This document shows, piece after piece, positions 27,418 to 35,577 of a stretch of 64,000 bases of DNA. Origin of the DNA: Martelella sp. AD-3. GTDB taxonomy: Bacteria > Pseudomonadota > Alphaproteobacteria > Rhizobiales > Rhizobiaceae. Position 1 is the stretch's first letter; each line of letters starts with the position of its first letter. The stretch spans positions 1,736,001 to 1,800,000 of the forward strand of contig NZ_CP014275.1 in assembly GCF_001578105.1 (NCBI RefSeq), read 5' to 3'. The notes beneath the pieces were generated by a model, which searched no databases, was not told where the DNA came from, and saw only the letters and a program-made list of their open reading frames with translations. The position numbers were made by a program, and so were the translations under genes.

Positions 27418-27974
27418 CTGTCGCGTTGCCACTCAGCCTTCAGAAGGCGGTAGAGCACGTGGCGTTTGAGATGGGGGTGGCTGTCGGGAATCGAGGGATG
27501 ATCAAAATCGCCCTCAGGGTCCCGCCGCATGCCGAGCCTTTCCATGACCGCCGTCGAGCGGTCATTCCCTGCAACAGCGAATGACACAAGCTGGTCGTGG
27601 CCGCGCTCCTCGAAGGCCAGTGCGATCATGGCGCGCGCGGCCTCGGTTGCGTAACCCTTGCCCCAGTAACGGGTCGCCATGCGCCATCCGATCTCGGGCG
27701 TGCCCTTCGGCGAGATGTCGGCGCTGTAGCTCTTGTTCAGCCCCGTGAAGCCGATCACGTCCCCGGTCCCTTTCAGCTCAACGGCGGGAAAGCCGTAGCC
27801 GTTGTCCGCGATCACCTTGCGGACCGTGTGGAACATCTCATCGCTCTCGGCGCGGGTGCGGCGCATGGGAAAGAAGGCCATGACCGTTTCATCGGCGTTG
27901 ATCTCGTGGAACAGGTCGCGGTCGCGATCCTCCCAGTTGCGGATGACAAGGCGTTCGGTTTCAGTGAGCTTCAC
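27414..27974 (-). CDS. GNAT-family N-acetyltransferase (RimJ/RimL type)
   Basis: The 186-residue protein starts TETERLVIRNWEDRDRDLF, typical of the RimJ/RimL acetyltransferase branch, and has the acetyl-CoA-binding region around WGKGYATEAARAMIALAFE. The substrate is unknown. GTG 27974 overlaps the serB stop (GTGA), so it is coupled to serB. Its TAG stop lies inside a dispersed palindromic repeat. Confidence 0.85.
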   Translation of the reverse strand: MKLTETERLVIRNWEDRDRDLFHEINADETVMAFFPMRRTRAESDEMFHTVRKVIADNGYGFPAVELKGTGDVIGFTGLNKSYSADISPKGTPEIGWRMATRYWGKGYATEAARAMIALAFEERGHDQLVSFAVAGNDRSTAVMERLGMRRDPEGDFDHPSIPDSHPHLKRHVLYRLLKAEWQRDS

Positions 27975-28858
27975 CGTCTGAACTCCTCTTCGTGGTATCC
28001 CTGAATATAAAGCAGCGCGGTCAGATCTGCGTGGTCGATGCGGATATCGGCCTTTTCGGCAACCGTGGGCTTGGCGTGAAGCGCGACGCCGGAGCCGGCC
28101 AGTTCCAGCATGCCGAGGTCGTTGGCGCCGTCGCCGACCGCCATGATCTCGGTCTCTGCAATACCGCGCTTGCGCGCCACGTCATGCAGCGCCTCGATCT
28201 TGGCCTGTCGGCCGAGGATCGGGTCCGCAACCTGGCCGGTCAGCTTGCCGTCTCTTTCGACGAGCGTGTTGGCGCGGTTCTCGTCAAAGCCGATCATCGC
28301 GCCGATGCGGCTGGTGAAGACGGTAAAGCCGCCGGAGACCAGCGCGGTATAGCCGCCATTGGCCTTCATCGTCGCGATCAGTTCCTTGCCTCCCGGCGTC
28401 AGCGTGATGCGCTTTTCGATGATCTCGTCGACAATGCCGATATCAAGGCCGGCAAGCAAAGAGACGCGCTCGCGCACGGCTGGCTCGAATTCGATCTCGC
28501 CATTCATGGCGCGCGCGGTAATGGCGGCGACCTTTTCCTTCAGCCCGACTTCGGCGGCAAGTTCGTCAATGCATTCCTGACCGATCATGGTCGAATCCAT
28601 GTCGGCCAGAAGCGCCTTCTTGCGGCGTCCGATCAGCGGCTGGATCACGAGGTCGATCGCTTCGCCGGCAATAATCTCGCGGATAGCGCTTTCGGCCGTC
28701 TGTCGGATCACATGATGTTCGAGATAGAGGTCGACGGCCACGCCCGCGCGCAGCCAGTCGATCTTGTCCACGGCAACGGCGTTCGAGAGCCTGGAAAGCT
28801 GCGCATCGGTCAAAACGGGGTTTGACGGATCGGCGACAAGCGTGGCAACGAGAACCAT
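27971..28858 (-). CDS. serB: Phosphoserine phosphatase
   Basis: SerB makes L-serine from phosphoserine. From ATG 28858 the 295-residue protein has an N-terminal ACT-like region. Next comes the HAD motif LLADMDSTMIG with the nucleophile Asp, then LVSGGFTVF (motif II), and finally VGDGANDLGML (motif IV). AAGGA lies 7 bases before the ATG. The start codon shares two bases with the miaA start on the other strand, so each gene's promoter must lie inside the other gene unless transcripts are leaderless. Confidence 0.95.
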   Translation of the reverse strand: MVLVATLVADPSNPVLTDAQLSRLSNAVAVDKIDWLRAGVAVDLYLEHHVIRQTAESAIREIIAGEAIDLVIQPLIGRRKKALLADMDSTMIGQECIDELAAEVGLKEKVAAITARAMNGEIEFEPAVRERVSLLAGLDIGIVDEIIEKRITLTPGGKELIATMKANGGYTALVSGGFTVFTSRIGAMIGFDENRANTLVERDGKLTGQVADPILGRQAKIEALHDVARKRGIAETEIMAVGDGANDLGMLELAGSGVALHAKPTVAEKADIRIDHADLTALLYIQGYHEEEFRR

Positions 28859-29762
28859 GACGAATTCCTTGGAAAGCAAACGGCGTGCGATCCTGATAAC
28901 CGGGCCGACGGCGGGCGGCAAGTCCGCTTATGCTCTGCGACGCGCGCGAGAGACTGGCGGCGTCGTGATCAATGCCGACAGCATGCAGGTCTATGACACG
29001 CTACGGGTGCTGACGGCGCGTCCTTCGCCAGACGATATGGAGGGGATCGCGCATTTCCTCTACGGGCATGTGGCCGCCGGCGCCGACTATTCCACCGGCG
29101 CATGGCTGCGAGACGCGGCCGCGCTGATCGATCGGCTGGAAGGCGAGGGGCGGTTGCCGGTCTTTGTTGGCGGCACGGGGCTTTATTTCAAGGCCCTGAC
29201 GGAGGGGTTGGCGGAGATGCCGGAGGTTCCAGCCAAGATCCGTGCGCATTGGCGGCGGGCGCTGGCCGAAGAGGGACCCGAAGCGCTTCATCATGTTCTG
29301 GCCGACCGCGACCCGGTCATGGCGGCGCGGCTGGAACCCGCCGATGGGCAACGGATCGTGCGTGCGCTTGAAGTCAAGGAGGCTTCCGGCCGGTCGATCG
29401 CGGATTATCAGGCGGAGACGCCGCGGCCGCTGATCCGTCCGGATGCGGCGGAGAAAGTCGTCATTCTGCCGGAGCGCCCGATCCTGCATGATCGTATAAA
29501 CCGACGCTTTTCCGCCATGCTGGATCAGGGAGCGGTTGAGGAGGTGAAAGCCCTTCTGGCGCTTGACCTTGCCCCCGAAATGCCGGTGATGCGGGCAATC
29601 GGCGTTCGCGAGATCGCAGCCATGCTCAATGGCGAGATGGATCGCGAAACCGTCATCGAGCGGGCGAGCGCCGCGACCCGGCAGTATGCCAAGCGGCAGA
29701 TGACCTGGTTTCGCAACCAGATGGGCGATGACTGGAAAAGACTCGATCCCGCAGCGCTTTAG
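28857..29762 (+). CDS. miaA: tRNA dimethylallyltransferase
   Basis: MiaA adds the isopentenyl group to A37 of tRNAs that read UNN codons. The 301-residue product from ATG 28857 shows the P-loop ITGPTAGGKSAYA, the family run NADSMQVYDTLRVLTARPS, and RQYAKRQMTWFRNQ near the C-terminus. Starts further upstream exist in frame but would lie inside serB. A ribosome binding site is weak (GAGAA), which fits a leaderless or very short leader. Confidence 0.94.
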   Translation: MTNSLESKRRAILITGPTAGGKSAYALRRARETGGVVINADSMQVYDTLRVLTARPSPDDMEGIAHFLYGHVAAGADYSTGAWLRDAAALIDRLEGEGRLPVFVGGTGLYFKALTEGLAEMPEVPAKIRAHWRRALAEEGPEALHHVLADRDPVMAARLEPADGQRIVRALEVKEASGRSIADYQAETPRPLIRPDAAEKVVILPERPILHDRINRRFSAMLDQGAVEEVKALLALDLAPEMPVMRAIGVREIAAMLNGEMDRETVIERASAATRQYAKRQMTWFRNQMGDDWKRLDPAAL

Positions 29763-29840
29763 CCTCGGCGGGCACCGCCATATCTGCCTAATTTAATTTC
29801 ACCCGGCCGCCGGTTTGGCTATTTTTCTTGCACTCGCGCG

Positions 29841-29869
29841 TTGACTGATGCGGCAAGACGGGCTAATCA
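29841..29869 (+). promoter_or_regulatory. Promoter of the ilv leader-ilvIH operon
   Basis: TTGACT (29841-29846) and TAATCA (29864-29869) are 17 bases apart. The expected start, near 29876, coincides with the ATG of the leader peptide, suggesting a leaderless leader mRNA. Confidence 0.6.
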
Positions 29870-29875
29870 GCCAAC

Positions 29876-29932
29876 ATGGCTATGAAAGAACTTCTTATTG
29901 TGGTGGGATCGCGCATGGGCAGGATGGTGTAA
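29876..29932 (+). CDS. ilv leader peptide (attenuation)
   Basis: An 18-residue open frame MAMKELLIVVGSRMGRMV with five consecutive branched-chain codons (CTT CTT ATT GTG GTG at residues 6-10) and another Val at the end. It directly precedes mutually exclusive RNA stems and a terminator in front of acetolactate synthase. Stalling of the ribosome at these codons when Leu, Ile or Val are scarce would favour read-through into ilvI. It has no visible ribosome binding site. The second ATG (29882) is an alternative start. Confidence 0.85.
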   Translation: MAMKELLIVVGSRMGRMV

Positions 29933-29989
29933 CCATCCGGCATAAGCCACCCATGCGCGACGACAGGCTCCTTGAAGGGGCCTTTTTTT
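29909..29989 (+). promoter_or_regulatory. ilv attenuator: pause stems and intrinsic terminator
   Basis: TCGCGCATGGG (from about 29909) can pair with CCCATGCGCGA (to about 29960), enclosing the small hairpin GGATGG/CCATCC that overlaps the leader stop codon. The terminator stem GGCTCC/GGGGCC (29966-29971 with 29977-29982) is followed by seven T. This is the classic arrangement of leader peptide, alternative stems and U-run. Confidence 0.85.
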
Positions 29990-30034
29990 ATGCCCGGTAG
30001 GAACGCAAACACCTTGAGACCATCGAAACGGAAA

Positions 30035-31813
30035 ATGACGATGACCGCGACGGACAATTTGATGACAGGCGCCGAGATCGTTTTGCAGGCGCTGAAAGAA
30101 AACGGGGTTGAACATATCTTCGGATACCCGGGCGGCGCCGTGCTGCCGATCTATGACGAAATCTTTCAGCAGGACGAGATCGCCCATGTGCTTGTGCGTC
30201 ACGAGCAGGGCGCGGGCCACGCGGCTGAGGGCTATGCCCGCTCCACCGGCAAGGTCGGCGTCATGCTGGTCACCTCCGGTCCGGGCGCGACCAATGCGGT
30301 CACGCCGCTGCAGGATGCGCTGATGGATTCCGTTCCGCTGGTCTGCATTTCCGGCCAGGTTCCGACGACGCTGATCGGCTCGGATGCGTTTCAAGAGTGC
30401 GACACCGTCGGCATTACCCGGCCCTGCACCAAATATAACTGGCTGGTCAAGGACGTGAACGACCTCGCCAATGTCATCCATGAGGCCTTCCGCATTGCCC
30501 AGAGCGGTCGTCCCGGCCCCGTCGTCGTCGATGTCCCGAAGGACGTCCAGTTCGCCAAGGGGCGCTACACGCCGCTCGAAGGCCATCCGATCCGCGAGAG
30601 CTATCGTCCGGAGGTCAACGGCAATGCCGATGCGATCCGCACGGCGGTCGAACTGATGGCGAAGGCGAAACGTCCGATCCTCTACACCGGCGGCGGCGTC
30701 GTCAATTCCGGCGATGACGCCACGCGGTTGCTGCGCGAACTGGTCAGCCTCACCGATTTTCCGATCACCTCGACGCTGATGGGGCTCGGCTGCTATCCGG
30801 CCTCGGGCAAGAACTGGCTCGGCATGCTCGGCATGCACGGGTCCTACGAGGCCAATATGGCCATGCATGACTGCGACGTCATGGTCTGTATCGGCGCGCG
30901 TTTCGATGACCGGATTACCGGGCGCGTCGATGCCTTCTCGCCGAACTCGACCAAGATCCACATCGACATCGATCCGTCCTCGATCAACAAGACCATCCAT
31001 GTCGACGTCCCGATCCTCGGCGATGTCGCCCATGTTCTGGAAGAAATGGTCCGCGCCTGGCGCGCGCTGCCGGCCGAGAAACCGTCGCTCGATGACTGGT
31101 GGGGCAATATCGACCGCTGGCGCGCGCGCGACTGTTTCGCCTACACGCCCAACAAGGACGTGATCATGCCGCAATATGCGCTGGAGCGCCTGAACGCGGC
31201 GGTCAAGGGCAGGGACTTCTACATCACCACCGAGGTTGGCCAGCACCAGATGTGGGCGGCGCAGTTCTTCGATTTCGAGGAGCCGAAGCGCTGGATGACC
31301 TCCGGCGGTCTCGGCACGATGGGCTACGGCCTGCCGGCCGCTCTCGGCGTCCAGATCGCGCATCCGGAAGCGCTCGTCATCGATGTCGCGGGCGACGCCT
31401 CGATCCAGATGTGCATCCAGGAGATGTCGGCGGCGATCCAGCACAATGCGCCGATCAAGATCTTCATCATGAACAACCAGTATATGGGCATGGTCCGCCA
31501 GTGGCAGCAGCTCTTGCACGGCAACCGCCTGTCGCATTCCTATACCGAGGCGATGCCCGATTTCGTCAAGCTGGCGGAAGCCTATGGCGCGGAAGGCATT
31601 TACTGCGACAATCCCGATGAGCTCGATGATGCGATCCAGCGGATGATCGACAGTCCCAAACCGGTGATCTTCGATTGCCGTGTCGCCAATCTCGCCAATT
31701 GCTTCCCGATGATCCCGTCGGGCAGGGCGCACAACGATATGCTGCTGCCGGACGAGGCCAATGACGAGGCCGTCGCAACCGCCATCGATGCCAAGGGACG
31801 TCAGCTCGTCTGA
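30035..31813 (+). CDS. ilvI: Acetolactate synthase, large catalytic subunit
   Basis: This ThDP enzyme makes acetolactate or acetohydroxybutyrate in Val, Leu and Ile synthesis. The 592-residue protein from ATG 30035 has the N-terminal ThDP pyrimidine domain (GYPGGAVLPIYDE, HEQGAGHAAEGYAR), a central FAD-binding domain, and the C-terminal diphosphate domain with GDASIQMC. ATG 30041 or 30062 are possible alternatives. Upstream start codons in frame would fall in the attenuator terminator and are not used. It is expressed with ilvH under attenuation control. Confidence 0.96.
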   Translation: MTMTATDNLMTGAEIVLQALKENGVEHIFGYPGGAVLPIYDEIFQQDEIAHVLVRHEQGAGHAAEGYARSTGKVGVMLVTSGPGATNAVTPLQDALMDSVPLVCISGQVPTTLIGSDAFQECDTVGITRPCTKYNWLVKDVNDLANVIHEAFRIAQSGRPGPVVVDVPKDVQFAKGRYTPLEGHPIRESYRPEVNGNADAIRTAVELMAKAKRPILYTGGGVVNSGDDATRLLRELVSLTDFPITSTLMGLGCYPASGKNWLGMLGMHGSYEANMAMHDCDVMVCIGARFDDRITGRVDAFSPNSTKIHIDIDPSSINKTIHVDVPILGDVAHVLEEMVRAWRALPAEKPSLDDWWGNIDRWRARDCFAYTPNKDVIMPQYALERLNAAVKGRDFYITTEVGQHQMWAAQFFDFEEPKRWMTSGGLGTMGYGLPAALGVQIAHPEALVIDVAGDASIQMCIQEMSAAIQHNAPIKIFIMNNQYMGMVRQWQQLLHGNRLSHSYTEAMPDFVKLAEAYGAEGIYCDNPDELDDAIQRMIDSPKPVIFDCRVANLANCFPMIPSGRAHNDMLLPDEANDEAVATAIDAKGRQLV

Positions 31814-31834
31814 GCTTGAAAAAGGAATAGAACA

Positions 31835-32407
31835 ATGAACGCGAAACTACAGCCGACCGGTTCAGCCTATTTCATCTCGAGCCCGACGGCGCCGCCGGAG
31901 CGCCATACGCTCTCCGTGGTCGTGGCCAACGAACCGGGCGTCCTCGCTCGCGTCATCGGCCTGTTCTCGGGCCGCGGCTATAATATCGAGAGCCTCACCG
32001 TGTCCGAGACCGAGCACGAGGCGCATCTGTCCCGCATCACCATCGTCACCAAGGGCACGCCCGATGTGCTGGAGCAGATCAAGGCCCAGCTCGACCGCCA
32101 GGTGCCGGTGCACAAGGTGGTCGATCTTTCCGTGCGCGCCCGCGAACTCGGGATTGCCCCGCCGGTCGAGCGCGAGGTGGCGCTGATCAAGGTGGTCGGC
32201 AATGGCGACCAGCGCCAGGAGGCGCTGCGGCTGGCCGATGCGTTTGATGCCAAGGTGGTGGATGCCTCGGTCGAGCATTTCCTGTTCGAACTGACGGGCA
32301 AGGTCTCCAAGGTCGACCAGTTCATCTCGATCATGCGGCCGCTCGGCCTTGTCGAGATCTGCCGCACCGGACCCGCCTCGATGAATCGCGGCCCTCAGGG
32401 GATGTGA
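31835..32407 (+). CDS. ilvH: Acetolactate synthase, small regulatory subunit
   Basis: The 190-residue regulatory partner of IlvI. It has an N-terminal ACT domain (HTLSVVVANEPGVLARVIGL, then FSGRGYNIESLTV), which binds valine, and a C-terminal second domain (VALIKVVGNG onward). It starts 21 bases after ilvI with an AAGGA box. A stable hairpin follows the stop. Confidence 0.96.
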   Translation: MNAKLQPTGSAYFISSPTAPPERHTLSVVVANEPGVLARVIGLFSGRGYNIESLTVSETEHEAHLSRITIVTKGTPDVLEQIKAQLDRQVPVHKVVDLSVRARELGIAPPVEREVALIKVVGNGDQRQEALRLADAFDAKVVDASVEHFLFELTGKVSKVDQFISIMRPLGLVEICRTGPASMNRGPQGM

Positions 32408-32415
32408 GGAAAGAA

Positions 32416-32438
32416 GGGGCGAGGAAATGCTCGCCCCG
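32416..32438 (+). terminator. Hairpin after ilvH
   Basis: GGGGCGAG pairs with CTCGCCCC around a short loop (GAAATG region), right after the ilvH stop. No long U-run follows, so termination may be partial. Confidence 0.55.
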
Positions 32439-32496
32439 TCCTGCCGGATCAGGGGCTGCCGTTCCGGCACGGGTTTGAGACAAGAGGGGCAGGGCG

Positions 32497-33093
32497 ATGA
32501 CGCATGAGACGCTTCTGGCATTGCTCGGCTTCGCGTTTGCCGCCTCGATCACGCCCGGCCCGAACAATATGATGGTCTTCGCCTCGACGGTGAATTTCGG
32601 ATTTTTGCGCACGCTGCCGCACATATCCGGCGTCGTTTGTGGTTTCGCCATTCTGATGGCCGGCGTCGGCGCGGGTCTGGGGGCGGTCATCACCGCCTTT
32701 CCGCCCATCCTTGTTTTCGCGAAGATCGCCGGCGCTCTCTATCTTCTCTGGATCGCCTGGAAGATCGGCACGACGCGGAAGATGGCGTCCGGCGAGGCGT
32801 CGAGCGGCAGGCCGCTTACCTTCTTTCAGGCCGTCGGTTTCCAGTGGGTCAATCCGAAGGCCTGGATCATGGGGCTGACCGCCATGTCCGTCTTTACCGA
32901 TCCCGCTCATTACGGTCGCTCCGTCGCGATTGTGGCGGTCGTGTTTGGCCTGATCACGATCCCCAGCATTTCGCTCTGGGCCGGATTCGGTTCGGGGCTC
33001 AGGCACTGGCTTTCTTTCGGCAACCGGCTCAAATGGTTCAACATCGTCATGGCGCTCGTGCTGGTGGCGAGCCTTTGGCCGATGCTGCGGTGA
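32497..33093 (+). CDS. LysE/RhtB-family amino-acid exporter
   Basis: The 198-residue, six-helix inner-membrane protein starts with the family pattern LGFAFAASITPGPNNMMVFA and has FQWVNPKAWIMGL in the middle. RhtB-type exporters remove excess amino acids or analogues. The actual substrate is not evident, but its position after ilvIH makes a branched-chain or related amino acid plausible. A promoter is not obvious; expression could be partly by read-through from ilvH. Confidence 0.85.
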   Translation: MTHETLLALLGFAFAASITPGPNNMMVFASTVNFGFLRTLPHISGVVCGFAILMAGVGAGLGAVITAFPPILVFAKIAGALYLLWIAWKIGTTRKMASGEASSGRPLTFFQAVGFQWVNPKAWIMGLTAMSVFTDPAHYGRSVAIVAVVFGLITIPSISLWAGFGSGLRHWLSFGNRLKWFNIVMALVLVASLWPMLR

Positions 33094-33104
33094 TCTGCCG
33101 TCTG

Positions 33105-33678
33105 TCAGGCATTCGGCAAGGCGCCGCCGGGCGCGCGACAGGCGCGACATGACCGTGCCGGCCGGAATCTCGAGCCGTGCTGCGATCTCCTCATAGGTGA
33201 GGCCTTCCACATCGCTGAGAACCACGAGGTCGCGGGCGGCCGGCGGCAGGGCATCGAGTGCATCCGCGAGCGTCAGGCGGTCGATTTCCAGGCGCTCGTA
33301 GGCTTTGTCGTCCGGCAGTTCCGCGGCGATATCAAGTTCCAGAAAGCAGAGCGTGTTGCGGTGCCGGAAGTGGTTGGCGTTGACATGCACCATGATCGCA
33401 TAGAGCCATCCGGCGAGATTGTCGCCACGCCATTGCGCCCTGTGGGAGAGTGCGCGTTCGATCGTGTCCTGCAGCAGGTCCGCGCCGTCTTCGCCGGAGC
33501 CGGCCAGGCTCCGCGCCATGCGTGCGAGTCGGGGAAGGCAAAGCCGCAATTCCGCTTCGAACGCGTTGTCGGGCGCGGCGAGCCAGCGCCGCCGCGCCGG
33601 TTCGCGATCACGCCGGGCGCGCGACCTGCCAGAGATTGCTGACGCTGGCGCCGGTAACGTCGCCGGGCTTCTTGTCAT
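33105..33678 (-). CDS. ECF-type RNA polymerase sigma factor, boundaries unclear
   Basis: The translated minus strand shows a typical ECF sigma: region 2 (ARMARSLAGSGEDGADLLQD, then GWLYAIMVHVNANHFR) and region 4 (ALDALPPAARDLVVLSDVEG, TYEEIAARLEIPAGTVMSRL). In this frame no ATG, GTG or TTG is near the expected start; the first are ATG 33678 and 33705, both inside the upstream gene. No stop occurs until 32449, so the frame runs antisense through the whole LysE gene. The natural-looking ends GTG 33611 (overlapping the upstream stop as GTGA) and TGA 33105-33107 share a different frame and would give 168 codons. Either two compensating frameshifts or an unusual start and tail are present. Listed limits are approximate. 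Confidence 0.6.
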
Positions 33679-33994
33679 TCGCCCGGAGATAAAGAGGTTC
33701 GCCATTGAGGGCCCATTGTTTCTGCCCGTCCTTGCGCACCACAAACGAGAACTTCGCGAAGGGTTGCGCGGTAGGGTTGGCGATATATGGAGGCCACTCG
33801 GTCGCGCAGCTACCGTAGCAGGCGGATACGTCCCGTGCGTCCCCGTCATAGGTGTAGAGCGTGTGGCCGTTCTGCGCGGCCAGAACCTGACCGTCATAGG
33901 TGTCCATGGTGCGGAAGGTGTTGGTGCCGGCAAAGGCGGCGCCGGCCACGGCAATGAGCGTGGCGGCGGCGAGGATGGATGCTTTCCTGATCAT
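33608..33994 (-). CDS. Secreted COG4315-type repeat protein
   Basis: The 128-residue precursor has a signal peptide (MIRKASILAAATLIAVAGAA, then FAG). Two copies of the 'secreted repeat of unknown function' follow: TYDGQVLAAQNGHTLYTYDG with DVSACYGSCATEWPP, and QWALNGEPLYLRANDKKPGD. The two Cys may form a disulfide in the envelope. It is upstream of and overlaps the sigma factor gene, so the pair may be one stress-responsive unit. Function is unknown; such proteins often accompany ECF sigma factors. Confidence 0.8.
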   Translation of the reverse strand: MIRKASILAAATLIAVAGAAFAGTNTFRTMDTYDGQVLAAQNGHTLYTYDGDARDVSACYGSCATEWPPYIANPTAQPFAKFSFVVRKDGQKQWALNGEPLYLRANDKKPGDVTGASVSNLWQVARPA

Positions 33995-34050
33995 GTCTTT
34001 CGATCCGTTTGGTTGCGTTGCGTCGGGGTTCTGATGACGCATTCAACCGA

Positions 34051-34078
34051 TAGACACGCGGGCACCCTGTTTTATTCC
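34051..34078 (-). promoter_or_regulatory. Candidate ECF sigma promoter upstream of the COG4315 gene
   Basis: On the minus strand GGAATAA (34072-34078) and TGTCTA (34051-34056) are 15 bases apart, resembling ECF -35/-10 pairs. It lies about 60 bases before the gene start and could be the autoregulated promoter of the sigma factor downstream. Confidence 0.4.
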
Positions 34079-34135
34079 AGACGGGCGCAAGTTTTTTTGT
34101 TGCCCCGCCGCGGCGAATCCTGCCAAGTCACGGCC

Positions 34136-35263
34136 ATGGAGTTTTCACCGCAACAGGACGAAGCGCTCAAGGCTGTCTCGCGCTGGCTGAAGGAAGGCCG
34201 GTCGCCGGTGTTCCGGCTGTTCGGCTTTGCCGGCACCGGAAAGACCACGCTCGCGCGCCATTTTGCCGAACATGTCGATGGCGAGGTGCTGTTTGCCGCC
34301 TTCACCGGCAAGGCCGCACAGGTACTGCGTTCGCGCGGGGCCAGCAATGCCCGCACCATCCATTCGCTGATCTACCGGCCCAAGGGCGAGGAGATGATCG
34401 AGGACGAGGAGACCGGAAAGACGTCGGTCGCGCCAATGTTCTCGATCAACCGGCAGAGCCCGCTCGCCAAGGCCGCGCTGATCATCATCGACGAATGTTC
34501 GATGGTCGACGAAAAGCTCGGCCAGGACCTCGTCAGCTTCGGCACGCCGGTTCTGGTGCTCGGCGATCCCGGGCAGTTGCCGCCCGTCTCCGGCGGCGGC
34601 TATTTCACCAATCACGAGCCCGATTATCTCTTGACCGAGATCCACCGCCAGGCGCGCGACAACCCGATCATCGATCTGGCGATGCGGGTGCGCGAGGGTG
34701 ATGAAATTCCGCTCGGCGATTACGGCCAGGCAAAGGTGATCACCAAGCGCGACGTCACCCAGGATCTGGTGCTTGATGCCGATCAGGTTCTCGTCGGCAC
34801 CAACCGCACGCGTCGGCGCTACAATCAGCGCCTGCGCGAGCTCAAGGGGTTTTCGCAGGTCTATCCGCAGGCCGGCGACAAGCTGGTCTGCCTGCGCAAT
34901 GACCCGGCCAAGGGGCTGCTCAACGGCTCTCTGTGGAAGGTGATGTCGGCTTCGAAGGAAACGGTGAAGCCGGGCATCAATCTTCTGGTAAACCCGGAAG
35001 AGGACGATCCCGATCGCGGCGCAGCAAGGATCAAGCTCCTGAAGGCGGCCTTTGAGGACAGCCAGACGGAAATCCCCTGGTCCACGAAGAAACGTTATGA
35101 CGACTTCGACTATGGCTATGCGCTGACGGTCCACAAGGCGCAGGGCTCGCAGTGGAACAATGTCGTGCTGTTCGATGAAAGCTGGGCCTTCCGGGATACG
35201 CGAGAGCGCTGGCTCTACACCGCCATCACCCGCGCGGCCGAAAGGCTGACGATCGTTTCCTGA
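34136..35263 (+). CDS. RecD-like/UvrD-C2 superfamily 1 DNA helicase
   Basis: The 375-residue ATPase has Walker A FGFAGTGKTTLARHF (about residues 29-43), motif II IIIDECSMVDE, motif III VLGDPGQLPPV, and the UvrD-C2 motif YALTVHKAQGSQWNNVVLFD followed by YTAITRAAERL near the end. It is shorter than RecD or RecD2 and resembles phage Dda-like helicases that are common as solitary chromosomal genes in Alphaproteobacteria. ATG 34136 is at the first conserved residues; earlier frame is unconserved. A role in DNA repair or replication is inferred. Confidence 0.85.
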   Translation: MEFSPQQDEALKAVSRWLKEGRSPVFRLFGFAGTGKTTLARHFAEHVDGEVLFAAFTGKAAQVLRSRGASNARTIHSLIYRPKGEEMIEDEETGKTSVAPMFSINRQSPLAKAALIIIDECSMVDEKLGQDLVSFGTPVLVLGDPGQLPPVSGGGYFTNHEPDYLLTEIHRQARDNPIIDLAMRVREGDEIPLGDYGQAKVITKRDVTQDLVLDADQVLVGTNRTRRRYNQRLRELKGFSQVYPQAGDKLVCLRNDPAKGLLNGSLWKVMSASKETVKPGINLLVNPEEDDPDRGAARIKLLKAAFEDSQTEIPWSTKKRYDDFDYGYALTVHKAQGSQWNNVVLFDESWAFRDTRERWLYTAITRAAERLTIVS

Positions 35264-35577
35264 TGCCGCAGGAGAGGCGGGAGAAAACGCGCGGCGGCTG
35301 CATACGCAGTACCTTTAACGGCACCCCGATCACGCAGGAACTTCAAAAGGTCGGGGCTTTGTCGCCGCGCAACCGTCCGCCGTCTGTTTCTAGCGCCAGA
35401 ACCTTACTGCTTGGTTAGCGCAGACGCATTCTTTTCCGCCCTCTGCCACAAAAAAAGCCGAAGCCCGTGTTTGTCATTTGAGCCTTCGGACACTACTCTT
35501 GACGAAAATCGAATCCGGATTGATTTCTGCCGGCGAACCGTCCTGTCGGGTCGCGCAACAATCTCGGGGGGCAGATC
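35264..35577. other. Helicase-ProX intergenic region (314 bp)
   Basis: No coding frame is convincing. The stretch contains a loose hairpin, CCGAAG with CTTCGG about 20 bases later (near 35459-35490), and a TTGACG box at 35499 with no clear -10 partner. A promoter for the downstream binding-protein gene is likely here but not defined. Confidence 0.4.

Noticed and set aside
29867..31732. Minus-strand open frame of 621 codons across ilvI
   Set aside because: Shadow of a certain acetolactate synthase gene; no start site or family similarity.
32449..33104. Continuation of the sigma factor frame antisense to the LysE gene as true coding sequence
   Set aside because: The extension has no sigma-like content, is His/Arg/Asp-rich as usual for shadow frames, and would cover the whole of a well-supported exporter gene.
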